Part shown: positions 56,684 through 64,000 of the stretch, piece by piece
Layout of the letters: each line of letters opens with the position of its first letter
How positions within the stretch are numbered: position 1 is the stretch's first letter
Origin: Salinicoccus cyprini
GTDB taxonomy: Bacteria; Bacillota; Bacilli; Staphylococcales; Salinicoccaceae
NCBI RefSeq assembly: GCF_007713705.1
Contig: NZ_VMSJ01000002.1
Span: forward strand, 186,001 to 250,000
Direction of reading: 5' to 3'
Length of the DNA: 64,000 nt
Program-made: the position numbers and the translations under genes
Notes under the pieces: generated by a model
What the model was told of the DNA's origin: nothing
Database searches by the model: none
The model's input: only the letters and a program-made list of their open reading frames with translations

Positions 56684-57142
56684 TCATCCCGCCTGTCGCT
56701 GCTTTCTTGTCCGGATCATCAGAACGATGCCGATGACGAGCAGCACAGCCCCGGCGATGTTCCAGCCGAGGTCGTACGGGAGGACCTCCACCCCATAGCG
56801 TACCTGATGGACCTGCAGCAGTTTATGGTTTACAAGACCATCGAACAGCTGGAAACCTCCGAGACCGATAAAGAAAGATGCAGTCCATGTCGCCATAAGT
56901 CTATTGTGCTTGCGGTTCAGGTCTGCGAACATGAACAGTCCCAGCACAACAGCGAATAGGGCGAACGCATTCAGCAGACCGTCGGACAGAATGCCTATGA
57001 ATGGAGTGGAACGGTCATAGAAGTGGTGCCACTGCAGCAGCTGGTGGAAGATGATTTCATCGACCAGTGCCATCAGACCGATTCCGAACAGTACACCTGA
57101 TACGACGTTTCCCTTTATGTTTGGTACTTGTTTTTCAGACAT
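56684..57142 (-). CDS. DUF2243 membrane protein
   Basis: The 152-residue protein has four predicted spans and a conserved DUF2243 core: LVDEIIFHQLLQWHHFYD near residue 26, SDGLLNAF and GGFQLFDGLVNHKLLQVHQV. The histidines (HQLLQWHH, NHKLLQVHQ) face each other in helices and could bind heme or copper. It is coupled to ctaG, an association seen in other bacteria. AAAGGAG site. Confidence 0.8.
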   Translation of the reverse strand: MSEKQVPNIKGNVVSGVLFGIGLMALVDEIIFHQLLQWHHFYDRSTPFIGILSDGLLNAFALFAVVLGLFMFADLNRKHNRLMATWTASFFIGLGGFQLFDGLVNHKLLQVHQVRYGVEVLPYDLGWNIAGAVLLVIGIVLMIRTRKQRQAG

Positions 57143-57311
57143 TTCATCCGCTCCTTTCAGTTCCTATTTCCATACCCCTGTTTGAGTAGTGATAAAAAAA
57201 ATTGTCATTTCTTTTTTAACGCTCGGCCTGGAGGCATGGACTTTACGTATGAGCAGTTGCATGCAGAAACGTAATATCAGTGTGTTATTCTTGGAGAAAA
57301 AGGATGAGTCG

Positions 57312-57596
57312 ATGGTCGACAGAATCATATTGGATGATACAGAAATCAAACTGAAGGACTATGAAGCGCACGAGAAGGACAGCAGGCGTGAAGTGGCCTT
57401 CATTTTCGACGTGACAACGGAAGACTATCATGATGTTGCAGTACTGCTCTATAGAGGGACATTCGATGTCAGCATACCGGAAGAACATCTTGAATTCAGA
57501 GGAACAATCATCAACTATTCCACGTCGTTGGATAATCTCTATGAGGAAAACCAGACAGGTGAATTCAGAGTGACGCTTCAAGAAATTGAAGCTTAA
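57312..57596 (+). CDS. DUF3219 family protein (YkvR-like)
   Basis: The 94-residue small soluble protein MVDRIILDDTEIKLKDYEAH has the DUF3219 pattern, ending LYEENQTGEFRVTLQEIEA. The ATG at 57312 has AAAAGG eight bases upstream; the frame extending to 57189 is not supported. Function unknown. It lies 12 bases upstream of the monooxygenase gene. Confidence 0.68.
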   Translation: MVDRIILDDTEIKLKDYEAHEKDSRREVAFIFDVTTEDYHDVAVLLYRGTFDVSIPEEHLEFRGTIINYSTSLDNLYEENQTGEFRVTLQEIEA

Positions 57597-57608
57597 GGAG
57601 GTGGAGAT

Positions 57609-58583
57609 ATGAAATTGAGTATCCTGGATCAGGCGCCGGTTGCAGAGGGACAGACACCGAAGGAAGCACTCGAGGCTTCCATGAAGCTTGCACAGACTGG
57701 TGATGCATACGGCTATACACGCTTCTGGGCAGCCGAGCATCATGCATGGTCGAGCCTGGCTTCAAGTTCACCGGAAGTGTTCCTCGGCTATATCGGTGCC
57801 CATACCAGCCGGATAAGGATCGGTTCCGGCGCGGTACTTCTGCCCTACTACAAGCCGTACAAGGTGGCAGAGAACTTCAACATGCTGGCCACGCTGTTCG
57901 GGGATCGGGTGGACATCGGTATCGGAAGGGCGCCTGGGGGTTCTGCGGAAGCATCTGAAGCACTCTCTGATGGCTTCCTGCAGCAGGTCTTCAGGATGCC
58001 GGAGCTGGTTGATGAGCTGGTCGGCTACGTCGAGAATACGGATGCCCGTGTGGCGGCCCATCCGCTTCCGCTCTACAGCCCCGAAATATGGATGCTTGGC
58101 ACAAGCAGAAAAAGTGCGGCATTTGCAGCGGAAAAGGGTCTGTTGTACTGCTTCGGCCAGTTCATGAGTGATGAAGATGGGGCTGAGATTCTGGACGCAT
58201 ACCGTGAGCAGTATATACCGCGTCAAGACTCCCGTCCGTATACCATCATGGGTGTATCGGTAGTATGTGCCAGGACGACCGAAGCGGCCCATGATATAGC
58301 ATTGAGTTGGCTGATCTGGCAAGTGCAGCAGTCCCATGGCGGTGACGGTGCCATACCGTCCATTGAAGCAGCCAAAGCCTACGAATTGACAGCTGAAGAT
58401 AAAAAAAAGCTTCAAAGCATGAAGGAGAAGATGATCATCGGCAATCCAGAGGAAGTGGCAGATGCACTCCGAGCAATCCAGAACCGTACGGATACCGATG
58501 AATTCATGATCATCACCATCACTTTTTCTCCGGAAGACAAGCGGAAGTCCTACCAGTATATTGCACAGGCGCTGAACGAATAG
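57609..58583 (+). CDS. Luciferase-like flavin monooxygenase (MsnO8-type LLM)
   Basis: The 324-residue protein has the bacterial-luciferase-like barrel of the MsnO8 family: LSILDQAPVAEGQTPKEAL at the start, RFWAAEHHAWSSLASSSPEV near residue 38, VLLPYYKPYKVAENF, and GDRVDIGIGRAPGG near residue 100. These enzymes use reduced flavin; some are annotated as alkanal monooxygenases. AAGGAGGTGG upstream. Substrate unknown. Confidence 0.85.
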   Translation: MKLSILDQAPVAEGQTPKEALEASMKLAQTGDAYGYTRFWAAEHHAWSSLASSSPEVFLGYIGAHTSRIRIGSGAVLLPYYKPYKVAENFNMLATLFGDRVDIGIGRAPGGSAEASEALSDGFLQQVFRMPELVDELVGYVENTDARVAAHPLPLYSPEIWMLGTSRKSAAFAAEKGLLYCFGQFMSDEDGAEILDAYREQYIPRQDSRPYTIMGVSVVCARTTEAAHDIALSWLIWQVQQSHGGDGAIPSIEAAKAYELTAEDKKKLQSMKEKMIIGNPEEVADALRAIQNRTDTDEFMIITITFSPEDKRKSYQYIAQALNE

Positions 58584-58609
58584 CCATCCGGCTCCACGGA
58601 TGGCTATTC
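58578..58609. terminator. Bidirectional terminator containing the LLM stop codon
   Basis: GAATAGCCATCCG and CGGATGGCTATTC form a perfect 13-bp stem with a six-base loop; the left arm includes the TAG stop of the monooxygenase. It lies between convergent genes and lacks a strong T run. Confidence 0.7.
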
Positions 58610-58610
58610 T

Positions 58611-59573
58611 CTATTCATAATGAATGGTTTCAAGCTGTGAAAGCTGATCGAATCCGACATTTCCGCCCGAGATGACAAAGCACACTTTTTCATCTGCAGC
58701 CGGTACATGGCTGCCATCAAGAAATGCTGCCAGACCAATGGCACCGGAAGGCTCTGCAAGGATTTTCGCTTCCATAAGCAGCAGTTTCATCGCCTTCAGT
58801 ATCGAATCTTCGTCAGCTTTCAGCATGCCGTCTGCATACCTTTCTATGACTGGGAAATTATGCACCCCGGGCTGATCTGTAACCAGAGCGTCTGCAATGG
58901 TGGTTCTGCTCTCTATCTTCACGCGCTTCTTCCGAGCGAGGCTTTCGCTGTATCTCGCCATCATGCCGGGCTCTGCGCCATAAATGCCTATGCCGGGGTG
59001 AGTGGGTTTGATGGCGGAGAGCATGCCCCCAAGCAGGCCGCCTCCGCTCGTAGGTACAATGATGGTATCAAGTGTCGGCTGCTGAACTATGATCTCCAGT
59101 CCAGCGGTGCCCTGTCCCATGATGATCTCCACGTCATCATACGGGTGGAAAAGTGTATAGGCATGTCTTTCTGCCAAACGTGCACTCATGGCGAATCGTT
59201 CTGCCACATCACACTTGATGACCGTTGCACCAAGCTCCTCGATGGCGGCCACTTTGAACGGGGCGGCAGTGTCCGGCACTACCACTGTAGCATCGATGCC
59301 GAGAGCTTTTGCCGCATGGGCGACAGCTTTACCATGGTTGCCTGAAGAGGCGGTGATGATGCCTCGCTCTTTCTCCTCGTTGGACAAACCGAGCATCTTA
59401 TGGATGGCGCCGCGATATTTGAATGACTGTGTCACCTGCATATTTTCAAGTTTAAGGTAGACTTCGCATCCAAGAAATCCATCCAGGGCAGGCGCTCTCA
59501 CCAGTGGTGTCATACTGATATAAGGTGCAATTTTCATGCGTGCTTCTTTAATTGCTTCATGCGTAACTGTCAT
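58611..59573 (-). CDS. Threonine ammonia-lyase, catabolic type (no ACT domain)
   Basis: The 320-residue PLP enzyme has SFKYRGA with the PLP lysine at residue 52, SSGNHGKAVA (76-85), the phosphate-binding SGGGLLGG near residue 177, and CFVISGGNVG near the C-terminus. It deaminates threonine or serine to the keto acid. The length leaves no room for the ACT domain of biosynthetic IlvA, so it is TdcB-like or a serine racemase relative. GGAGGGTG precedes the ATG. Confidence 0.87.
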   Translation of the reverse strand: MTVTHEAIKEARMKIAPYISMTPLVRAPALDGFLGCEVYLKLENMQVTQSFKYRGAIHKMLGLSNEEKERGIITASSGNHGKAVAHAAKALGIDATVVVPDTAAPFKVAAIEELGATVIKCDVAERFAMSARLAERHAYTLFHPYDDVEIIMGQGTAGLEIIVQQPTLDTIIVPTSGGGLLGGMLSAIKPTHPGIGIYGAEPGMMARYSESLARKKRVKIESRTTIADALVTDQPGVHNFPVIERYADGMLKADEDSILKAMKLLLMEAKILAEPSGAIGLAAFLDGSHVPAADEKVCFVISGGNVGFDQLSQLETIHYE

Positions 59574-59597
59574 CTTTCACCCTCCTTTTCACTCTCC

Positions 59598-59625
59598 ATT
59601 ATACAATTGTAATGAAAACACACAA
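59598..59625 (-). promoter_or_regulatory. SigA promoter of threonine ammonia-lyase
   Basis: On the minus strand TTGTGT (59625-59620) and TATAAT (59603-59598) are 16 bases apart, about 25 bases before the start codon. Confidence 0.6.
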
Positions 59626-59707
59626 TTTTATAAAAATAAGGGCGATTCATTTGCTGTATTGGACTTTGGACATTTATGATGAATGAAAGACTGAAGGAGG
59701 AATGGAA

Positions 59708-60703
59708 ATGAAAGCAGTGTTTCATGAAAAGGAGAAGGGCATGGCCGGACTGAAGTACGGTGATGTGGGTATACCTGAGCCCGGTCAAGGCGAAGTGAGG
59801 ATCAAGTTGAAGTCGGCGGGACTGAATCATAGGGACCTTATGATACCGAATCGTCATCAGCCGGAGGACCCGGCGCTCGTTCTTGGATCTGATGGTGCTG
59901 GAGTCGTGGACGCAGTGGGATCAGGGGTTGAAAAAGTGAAAACAGGGGACGCCGTCATCGTCAACCCGGCGCTGGGCTGGCATGAAAACAGCGATGCACC
60001 GCCAGAAGGTTTTGAAATACTGGGGTTGCCGGATCACGGTACTTTTGCTGAATACATCGTTGTACCTGAAGAAAATGCTGTGCCGAAGCCTGAGTATCTG
60101 ACATGGGAGGAGGCAGGTGCATATGCCCTGTCGGCCATGACGGCCTATCGCGCACTCTTCACCCGTGGCGGTGTCAAAGAAGGGACACGCGTTCTGATTC
60201 CGGGGGGTACAGGCGGTGCAGGCATCTATCTGATCCAGTTCGCAAAAGCGGTCGGGGCAACAGTCTATATCACTTCCCGCTCAGAGAAGAAAAGGCGGAA
60301 AGCACTCGATATTGGTGCAGATTTCGCGATTGACAGCGAAGCGGACTGGGATGAAGCACTAGATGGCAAAAAGATGGATGTGGTCATCGAAAGTGTCGGG
60401 GCAATGACTTTCAGCAAGGCACTCGATCAGCTTCGAAAAGGAGGTACGCTTGTGGCATTTGGTGCGTCCACTGGAGATACCGTGGATTTCAATCTGAGAA
60501 AATTCTTCTATGGGCAGTTCAACCTGCTCGGTTCGACGATGGCGAGTACAGAGGAGCTGCATGAGATGCTCGATTTCTCAGAAAAGCACCAGATCAGGCC
60601 CCTCATTGATCAGAGCTATCCACTGTCCGACTACAAAGCAGCCTTCGACTACCTGGAAAGTGCAGATATGATGGGCAAGATTGCATTTACAGTGGATGCA
60701 TGA
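59708..60703 (+). CDS. Medium-chain dehydrogenase/quinone reductase-like protein
   Basis: The 331-residue MDR protein has a GroES-like domain (LNHRDLMIPNRHQ near residue 39; GSDGAGVV near 62) and a Rossmann domain with GGTGGAGIYLIQFAK near residue 155. The structural-zinc cysteine loop is missing, and the usual catalytic-site cysteine is not apparent, so a zinc-free reductase is possible. The ATG at 59708 has AAGGAGG seven bases upstream, better than 59702. Confidence 0.8.
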   Translation: MKAVFHEKEKGMAGLKYGDVGIPEPGQGEVRIKLKSAGLNHRDLMIPNRHQPEDPALVLGSDGAGVVDAVGSGVEKVKTGDAVIVNPALGWHENSDAPPEGFEILGLPDHGTFAEYIVVPEENAVPKPEYLTWEEAGAYALSAMTAYRALFTRGGVKEGTRVLIPGGTGGAGIYLIQFAKAVGATVYITSRSEKKRRKALDIGADFAIDSEADWDEALDGKKMDVVIESVGAMTFSKALDQLRKGGTLVAFGASTGDTVDFNLRKFFYGQFNLLGSTMASTEELHEMLDFSEKHQIRPLIDQSYPLSDYKAAFDYLESADMMGKIAFTVDA

Positions 60704-60797
60704 TGCAGATGTTGAATAAAATATTTCATTTCTATGGTGCTGGCATGACAGACCTGATAAATTTAAGTGGACTATATTATCAGGAAGAGGGATATGG

Positions 60798-61988
60798 ATG
60801 ACTGAAAATAGGAAGAACCGATTATTTGAAATACTTGCAACGTCAACAAAGCTCGGTCTGACATCGTTTGGCGGGCCGGTGGCACACCTTGCCTATTTCA
60901 AGGACGAGTATGTCGACAGAAGAAAATGGCTCGATGACAGGACATATGCAGAAATCATTGCACTATGCCAGTTTCTGCCTGGTCCCGCAAGCAGTCAGGT
61001 CGGCATTTCCATAGGGATACTGAGGGGCGGCATGATTGGTGGCATGCTTTCGTGGCTCGGCTTCACTCTGCCTTCCGTTCTCGTATTGATCCTTTTTGCT
61101 CTGATGTATCAGACGTTCGACCTGGAAGGTGCACTTTTCATACAGAGTCTTAAAGTAGTTGCAGTTGCAGTTGTCCTGCATGCATTGATCGGCATGGGGA
61201 GGAAACTGACTCCTGATCGCCCGAGAATCGCGATGGCACTCGTTGCTGCAGCTATCATGCTGCTCTATCCATCCGCATGGGTGCAGATCCTTGTCATCAT
61301 TACCGGCGGAGCGATCGGCTATATGCGGTTCCGCCAGCAGGCTGAATCCAATATCACTCCTTTCAAGATCGGCATTTCAAGGAATACGGGTATTGCCGCT
61401 TTAGCCCTGCTTTCATCGTTGCTGATCATACTGCCTGTACTGAACCGGCTCATTGACCATGCCCTGTTGAATATTTTCGATATTTTCTTCAGGGTAGGTG
61501 CGCTTGTATTCGGAGGCGGGCACGTCGTCCTGCCGATGATTGAAAGGGAAGTTGTACCTTCCGGGCTGGTCGGTGCGGATGAATTTCTTGCAGGATATGG
61601 TATGGCCCAGGCAGTGCCTGGACCGCTATTCACCTTCTCCAGCTATCTTGGTACGGTCATGTCCGGCATACCGGGCGGCATTGTGGCTACAATTGCCGTC
61701 TTCCTGCCATCTTTTCTGCTGATCGCAGGGGCGCTGCCATTTCTTGATGCATTAAGAAGATATGATGCCTTCCAAGGTATTCTGATGGGAGTGAATGCAG
61801 TCGTCGTCGGCATTCTGCTGGCCGCCTTCTACGATCCCGTCTTTACAAGCGCCATATTGGAACCCGTCGATTTTGTACTCGCTCTGATATTGTTCTTCCT
61901 GCTCTTTGTGTGGAAAATTCCTGCCTGGATGGTGGTCCTGATCGGTGTAGCCGGCGGCTACATGCTGCATATGCCATGGTTTCTGTGA
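60798..61988 (+). CDS. chrA: Chromate transporter ChrA
   Basis: The 396-residue long-chain CHR protein has two homologous halves: GLTSFGGPVAHLAYFKDEYV near residue 18, and RVGALVFGGGHVVLPMIERE in the second half. FLPGPASSQVG near residue 58 and its counterpart AVPGPLFTFSSYLG confirm the duplication. It effluxes chromate in known cases; other oxyanions may be the natural cargo. AGAGGG upstream. Confidence 0.87.
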   Translation: MTENRKNRLFEILATSTKLGLTSFGGPVAHLAYFKDEYVDRRKWLDDRTYAEIIALCQFLPGPASSQVGISIGILRGGMIGGMLSWLGFTLPSVLVLILFALMYQTFDLEGALFIQSLKVVAVAVVLHALIGMGRKLTPDRPRIAMALVAAAIMLLYPSAWVQILVIITGGAIGYMRFRQQAESNITPFKIGISRNTGIAALALLSSLLIILPVLNRLIDHALLNIFDIFFRVGALVFGGGHVVLPMIEREVVPSGLVGADEFLAGYGMAQAVPGPLFTFSSYLGTVMSGIPGGIVATIAVFLPSFLLIAGALPFLDALRRYDAFQGILMGVNAVVVGILLAAFYDPVFTSAILEPVDFVLALILFFLLFVWKIPAWMVVLIGVAGGYMLHMPWFL

Positions 61989-62083
61989 TAAGCCGGTCTT
62001 TACCTCCTGGAGATTGTCTTATGGCCGGATAGGGTATTGTCCTATAGCGACATTTTACCCGGTCATGAACGGAGATGAATGAA

Positions 62084-62413
62084 ATGCCGGAATTTAAAAA
62101 TGACAAAACCGCCTATGAAGTGGATGTCGGCAAGTTTGAAATTTTTTTCAGGAAACGCTATAAGCTGCTGTCCATCCTCAATGACCTGTCACTCGGCATC
62201 TGGTTCACTGTCGGGAGCATCCTGTTCTTCTGGACAGCCACCCAGACCTTCGGCACGGTCTTGTTTGTCATCGGCAGCCTGCAGCTTCTTGGTCGTCCCA
62301 TTCTAAAGCTGATTCACGGCTTCTTTATGAGAAAGGCATCGAAAAGACCGGATGGAGATGAGGAGAATCATTCACAGCAGCATCAACCACCGGATCAGAC
62401 AGACGGGAGGTGA
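62084..62413 (+). CDS. YrhK-like membrane protein
   Basis: The 109-residue protein has a YrhK-type domain with two spans (LNDLSLGIWFTVGSILFFW and FGTVLFVIGSLQLLGRPILK) and a polar tail. The ATG at 62084 has GGAG nine bases upstream; the ATG at 62075 is directly attached to it. It lies four bases before the stress protein gene, so they are co-transcribed. Function unknown. Confidence 0.68.
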   Translation: MPEFKNDKTAYEVDVGKFEIFFRKRYKLLSILNDLSLGIWFTVGSILFFWTATQTFGTVLFVIGSLQLLGRPILKLIHGFFMRKASKRPDGDEENHSQQHQPPDQTDGR

Positions 62414-62417
62414 TCGG

Positions 62418-62834
62418 ATGTATAAGAATATACTTCTTGCCATCGACGGCTCCGAGAACAGTCGAAGAGCCGGATATGAGGCAGCAAGACTTGCACTTGA
62501 CGACACGGTCAATGTAACCATCCTGCATGTCATGGATCCGGATGATACACAGAAGGATGTCGTCCGATCGACGACAGAACGGCATCTGAACAAGCAGAAA
62601 AAAGATACATTATCATCAATCATCCGATTTTTCGATGAGCAGACAGTCGATCATGAATATGTGGTACGACGCGGCCTTCCTGCAAGAAAAATCATCGAAG
62701 AGGCGAATACGGGAAAGTATGATGTCCTGGTCATCGGCAGCAGAGGTTTGAACATATTTCAGGAAATGGTCCTTGGCAGCGTCAGTCATAAGGTGGCCAA
62801 GCGTGCCACAATCCCTGTAATGATCGTCAAATAG
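62418..62834 (+). CDS. Universal stress protein (UspA family)
   Basis: The 138-residue protein MYKNILLAIDGSENSRRAGY has the ATP-binding signature near the C-terminus (GSRGLNIFQEMVLGSVSHKV, a G-x2-G-x9-GS pattern with small variations), so it should bind ATP. GGGAGGTG lies eight bases upstream. The open frame back to 62352 overlaps the YrhK gene and is not used. Confidence 0.88.
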   Translation: MYKNILLAIDGSENSRRAGYEAARLALDDTVNVTILHVMDPDDTQKDVVRSTTERHLNKQKKDTLSSIIRFFDEQTVDHEYVVRRGLPARKIIEEANTGKYDVLVIGSRGLNIFQEMVLGSVSHKVAKRATIPVMIVK

Positions 62835-62861
62835 ACACTTCCATATGGAAGTGTCTTTTTT
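62834..62861 (+). terminator. Terminator after universal stress protein gene
   Basis: GACACTTCC and GGAAGTGTC form a nine-base stem with an ATAT loop and six T. Confidence 0.9.
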
Positions 62862-62944
62862 GTGCCATCTTGCACTGGAAAACCGGATGTGATAATTTTA
62901 TTAGAAGATTTAATTTGAATATTTAAATAATTTGGAGGTGTTTG

Positions 62945-63934
62945 ATGCTTATTCTTGATGAAAAAGAAATCATGTCGTTCTATAATATGTCCCACTGCAT
63001 AAGAGATATCGGAAGCATGCTGAAACAGAAGGCGCAAGGCAGCATCATCAGTCCACCCCGTACTGTCATCGAGTCGAAGGAGACCAATGGATCTGCACTT
63101 TATATGCCGAATCTGGATACTTATGAAAAGGTCATGAGCATGAAGGCGGTCACCATCTTTCCGGATAATCCATCAGTAGGCAAATCAACGACACAAGGTG
63201 TGCTCCTACTGTCTGATGCGGAAGATGGTACCCATCTGGCCTTGCTTAATGCCTCTTATCTGACACGTCTGAGGACAGGGGCAATCAGCGGACTTGCGAC
63301 GGATCTTCTGGCACAGAGAGATGCGCAGACTTTGCTTGCCATCGGCACAGGCGGCATGGCATTCGAGCAGGTGCTCGGCGTGCTTGAAGTTCGGCCGATC
63401 AGCAGGATCATGCTTTTTAATCCGACCACCGACAAGGCATATGCATTCATGCAGAAGCTCAGGGACTTCGGCATCGATCCGGAAATCGAGGTGGAAGTCC
63501 ACACAGATGTGAATGCGGTAGTGCCTCAAGCAGAGATCATCTGCTGCAGTACACGATCCAGTACACCTGTATTCAAGGGGGAAGATATCCGGCCGGGCAC
63601 CCACGTCAATGGTGTCGGTTCATATCTGCCTGAAATGCGGGAAGTGGATTTCGAGTTCATCCAGCGCGCGGACAAGATTGTCATCGACGACTTCGATGGT
63701 GCAACGCATGAAGCGGGCGAACTTATCCACGCAAATGAACAGGATGGCTGGTCATACAGTGATCTTCACGGTGAACTGATGGATATGGTGAATGGTAAGG
63801 TCGAAGGCAGGCAGAGTGAGGAAGAAGTGACCTTCTTCAAGTCTGTAGGGGCTGCCTATTTCGACTCTGCAGCAGCGATTGGTGTATACAAGGAAGCAAA
63901 AAAAGAAAACAGAGGGACATCAGTGGAAATATGA
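62945..63934 (+). CDS. Ornithine cyclodeaminase/mu-crystallin family protein
   Basis: The 329-residue enzyme has ALLNASYLTRLRTGAISGLA near residue 98 and the Rossmann motif AIGTGGMAFEQVL near residue 130, with GTHVNGVGSYLPEMREVD near residue 222. Relatives convert ornithine to proline, reduce imino acids or make alanopine-like compounds. Substrate uncertain. The ATG at 62945 follows GGAGGTG; a TTG lies just upstream. Confidence 0.82.
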   Translation: MLILDEKEIMSFYNMSHCIRDIGSMLKQKAQGSIISPPRTVIESKETNGSALYMPNLDTYEKVMSMKAVTIFPDNPSVGKSTTQGVLLLSDAEDGTHLALLNASYLTRLRTGAISGLATDLLAQRDAQTLLAIGTGGMAFEQVLGVLEVRPISRIMLFNPTTDKAYAFMQKLRDFGIDPEIEVEVHTDVNAVVPQAEIICCSTRSSTPVFKGEDIRPGTHVNGVGSYLPEMREVDFEFIQRADKIVIDDFDGATHEAGELIHANEQDGWSYSDLHGELMDMVNGKVEGRQSEEEVTFFKSVGAAYFDSAAAIGVYKEAKKENRGTSVEI

Positions 63935-63950
63935 TAAATGGGGGATGGAA

Positions 63951-64000
63951 ATGGCACAAAGATCGAAGTTCAAGGATCCTGGCTTCATACTTGCAATTGT
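63951..64000 (+). CDS. Start of unidentified gene (cut by window edge)
   Basis: An ATG at 63951, with GGGGGA about six bases upstream, opens MAQRSKFKDPGFILAI and runs to the edge. A basic start followed by a hydrophobic stretch suggests a membrane protein such as a transporter. It lies 16 bases after the cyclodeaminase-like gene. Too short to identify. Confidence 0.45.
   Translation, partial: MAQRSKFKDPGFILAI

Noticed and set aside
57189-57311. N-terminal extension of the DUF3219 protein
   Set aside because: The extra 41 codons lack a ribosome site and the family starts at MVDRI.

Overview
The window reads as a chromosomal segment of a moderately GC-rich member of the Staphylococcaceae, most likely a halotolerant relative such as Salinicoccus or Jeotgalicoccus. 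The lineage call rests on three things. There is a femX/fmhB-type Fem transferase. The block pbuG, then S10-spc-alpha, then ecfA1-ecfA2-ecfT-truA-rplM-rpsI is in staphylococcal order, with adk directly followed by infA and no map gene. Ribosome binding sites are strong Firmicute GGAGG types, with GTG and TTG starts used freely. I see no rRNA, tRNA, CRISPR, phage or insertion sequence. The genus assignment is inference.

Region 1 (1-2.5 kb): the start of a minus-strand NadR-like nucleotidyltransferase that runs off the left edge, the undecaprenyl-phosphate carrier popT (DUF368), and a coupled dynamin/IRG-like GTPase. Region 2 (2.6-11.8 kb): a nine-gene sugar operon. It encodes a binding lipoprotein, two MalF/MalG-type permeases, a LacI-type regulator, a ThuA-like protein, two Gfo/Idh/MocA dehydrogenases, a xylose-isomerase-like TIM barrel and an MsmX-type ATPase. 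It resembles the rhizobial thu (trehalose/sucrose) operon and contains no hydrolase or phosphorylase, so oxidation to a 3-keto-sugar is the best guess for its chemistry. Two LacI/CcpA-like operators flank its promoter. This is the most promising under-described system in the window.

Region 3 (11.8-19.7 kb): a VOC-fold protein, femX, a 184-bp nested inverted repeat, an MFS exporter with two small coupled membrane proteins, an APH-fold kinase, an acidic lipoprotein made of 44-residue repeats, a YczE-like membrane protein and the purine permease pbuG. Region 4 (19.7-38.4 kb): the ribosomal protein superoperon with secY, adk, infA and rpoA, followed by the ECF transporter core, truA, rplM and rpsI. 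Several leader and intercistronic hairpins occur here.

Region 5 (38.5-48.6 kb): mostly single-gene units. These are an SDR, DUF4385, DUF2975, a UppS-type prenyltransferase with DUF817, DUF3021, UPF0178, a YhfC-family protease, an epoxide-hydrolase-like enzyme, a VOC protein, DoxX with a redox-type operator in its promoter, DUF2254, and a ZIP-like membrane protein. Region 6 (48.6-54.3 kb): a complete minus-strand oppABCDF oligopeptide operon, with a cre-like site upstream and a strong hairpin after oppA. Region 7 (54.4-64 kb): an NAD(P)-binding fusion protein, CtaG with DUF2243, DUF3219, a luciferase-like monooxygenase, a threonine dehydratase without ACT domain, a medium-chain dehydrogenase, ChrA, YrhK with a universal stress protein, an ornithine-cyclodeaminase-family enzyme, and a gene start cut by the right edge.
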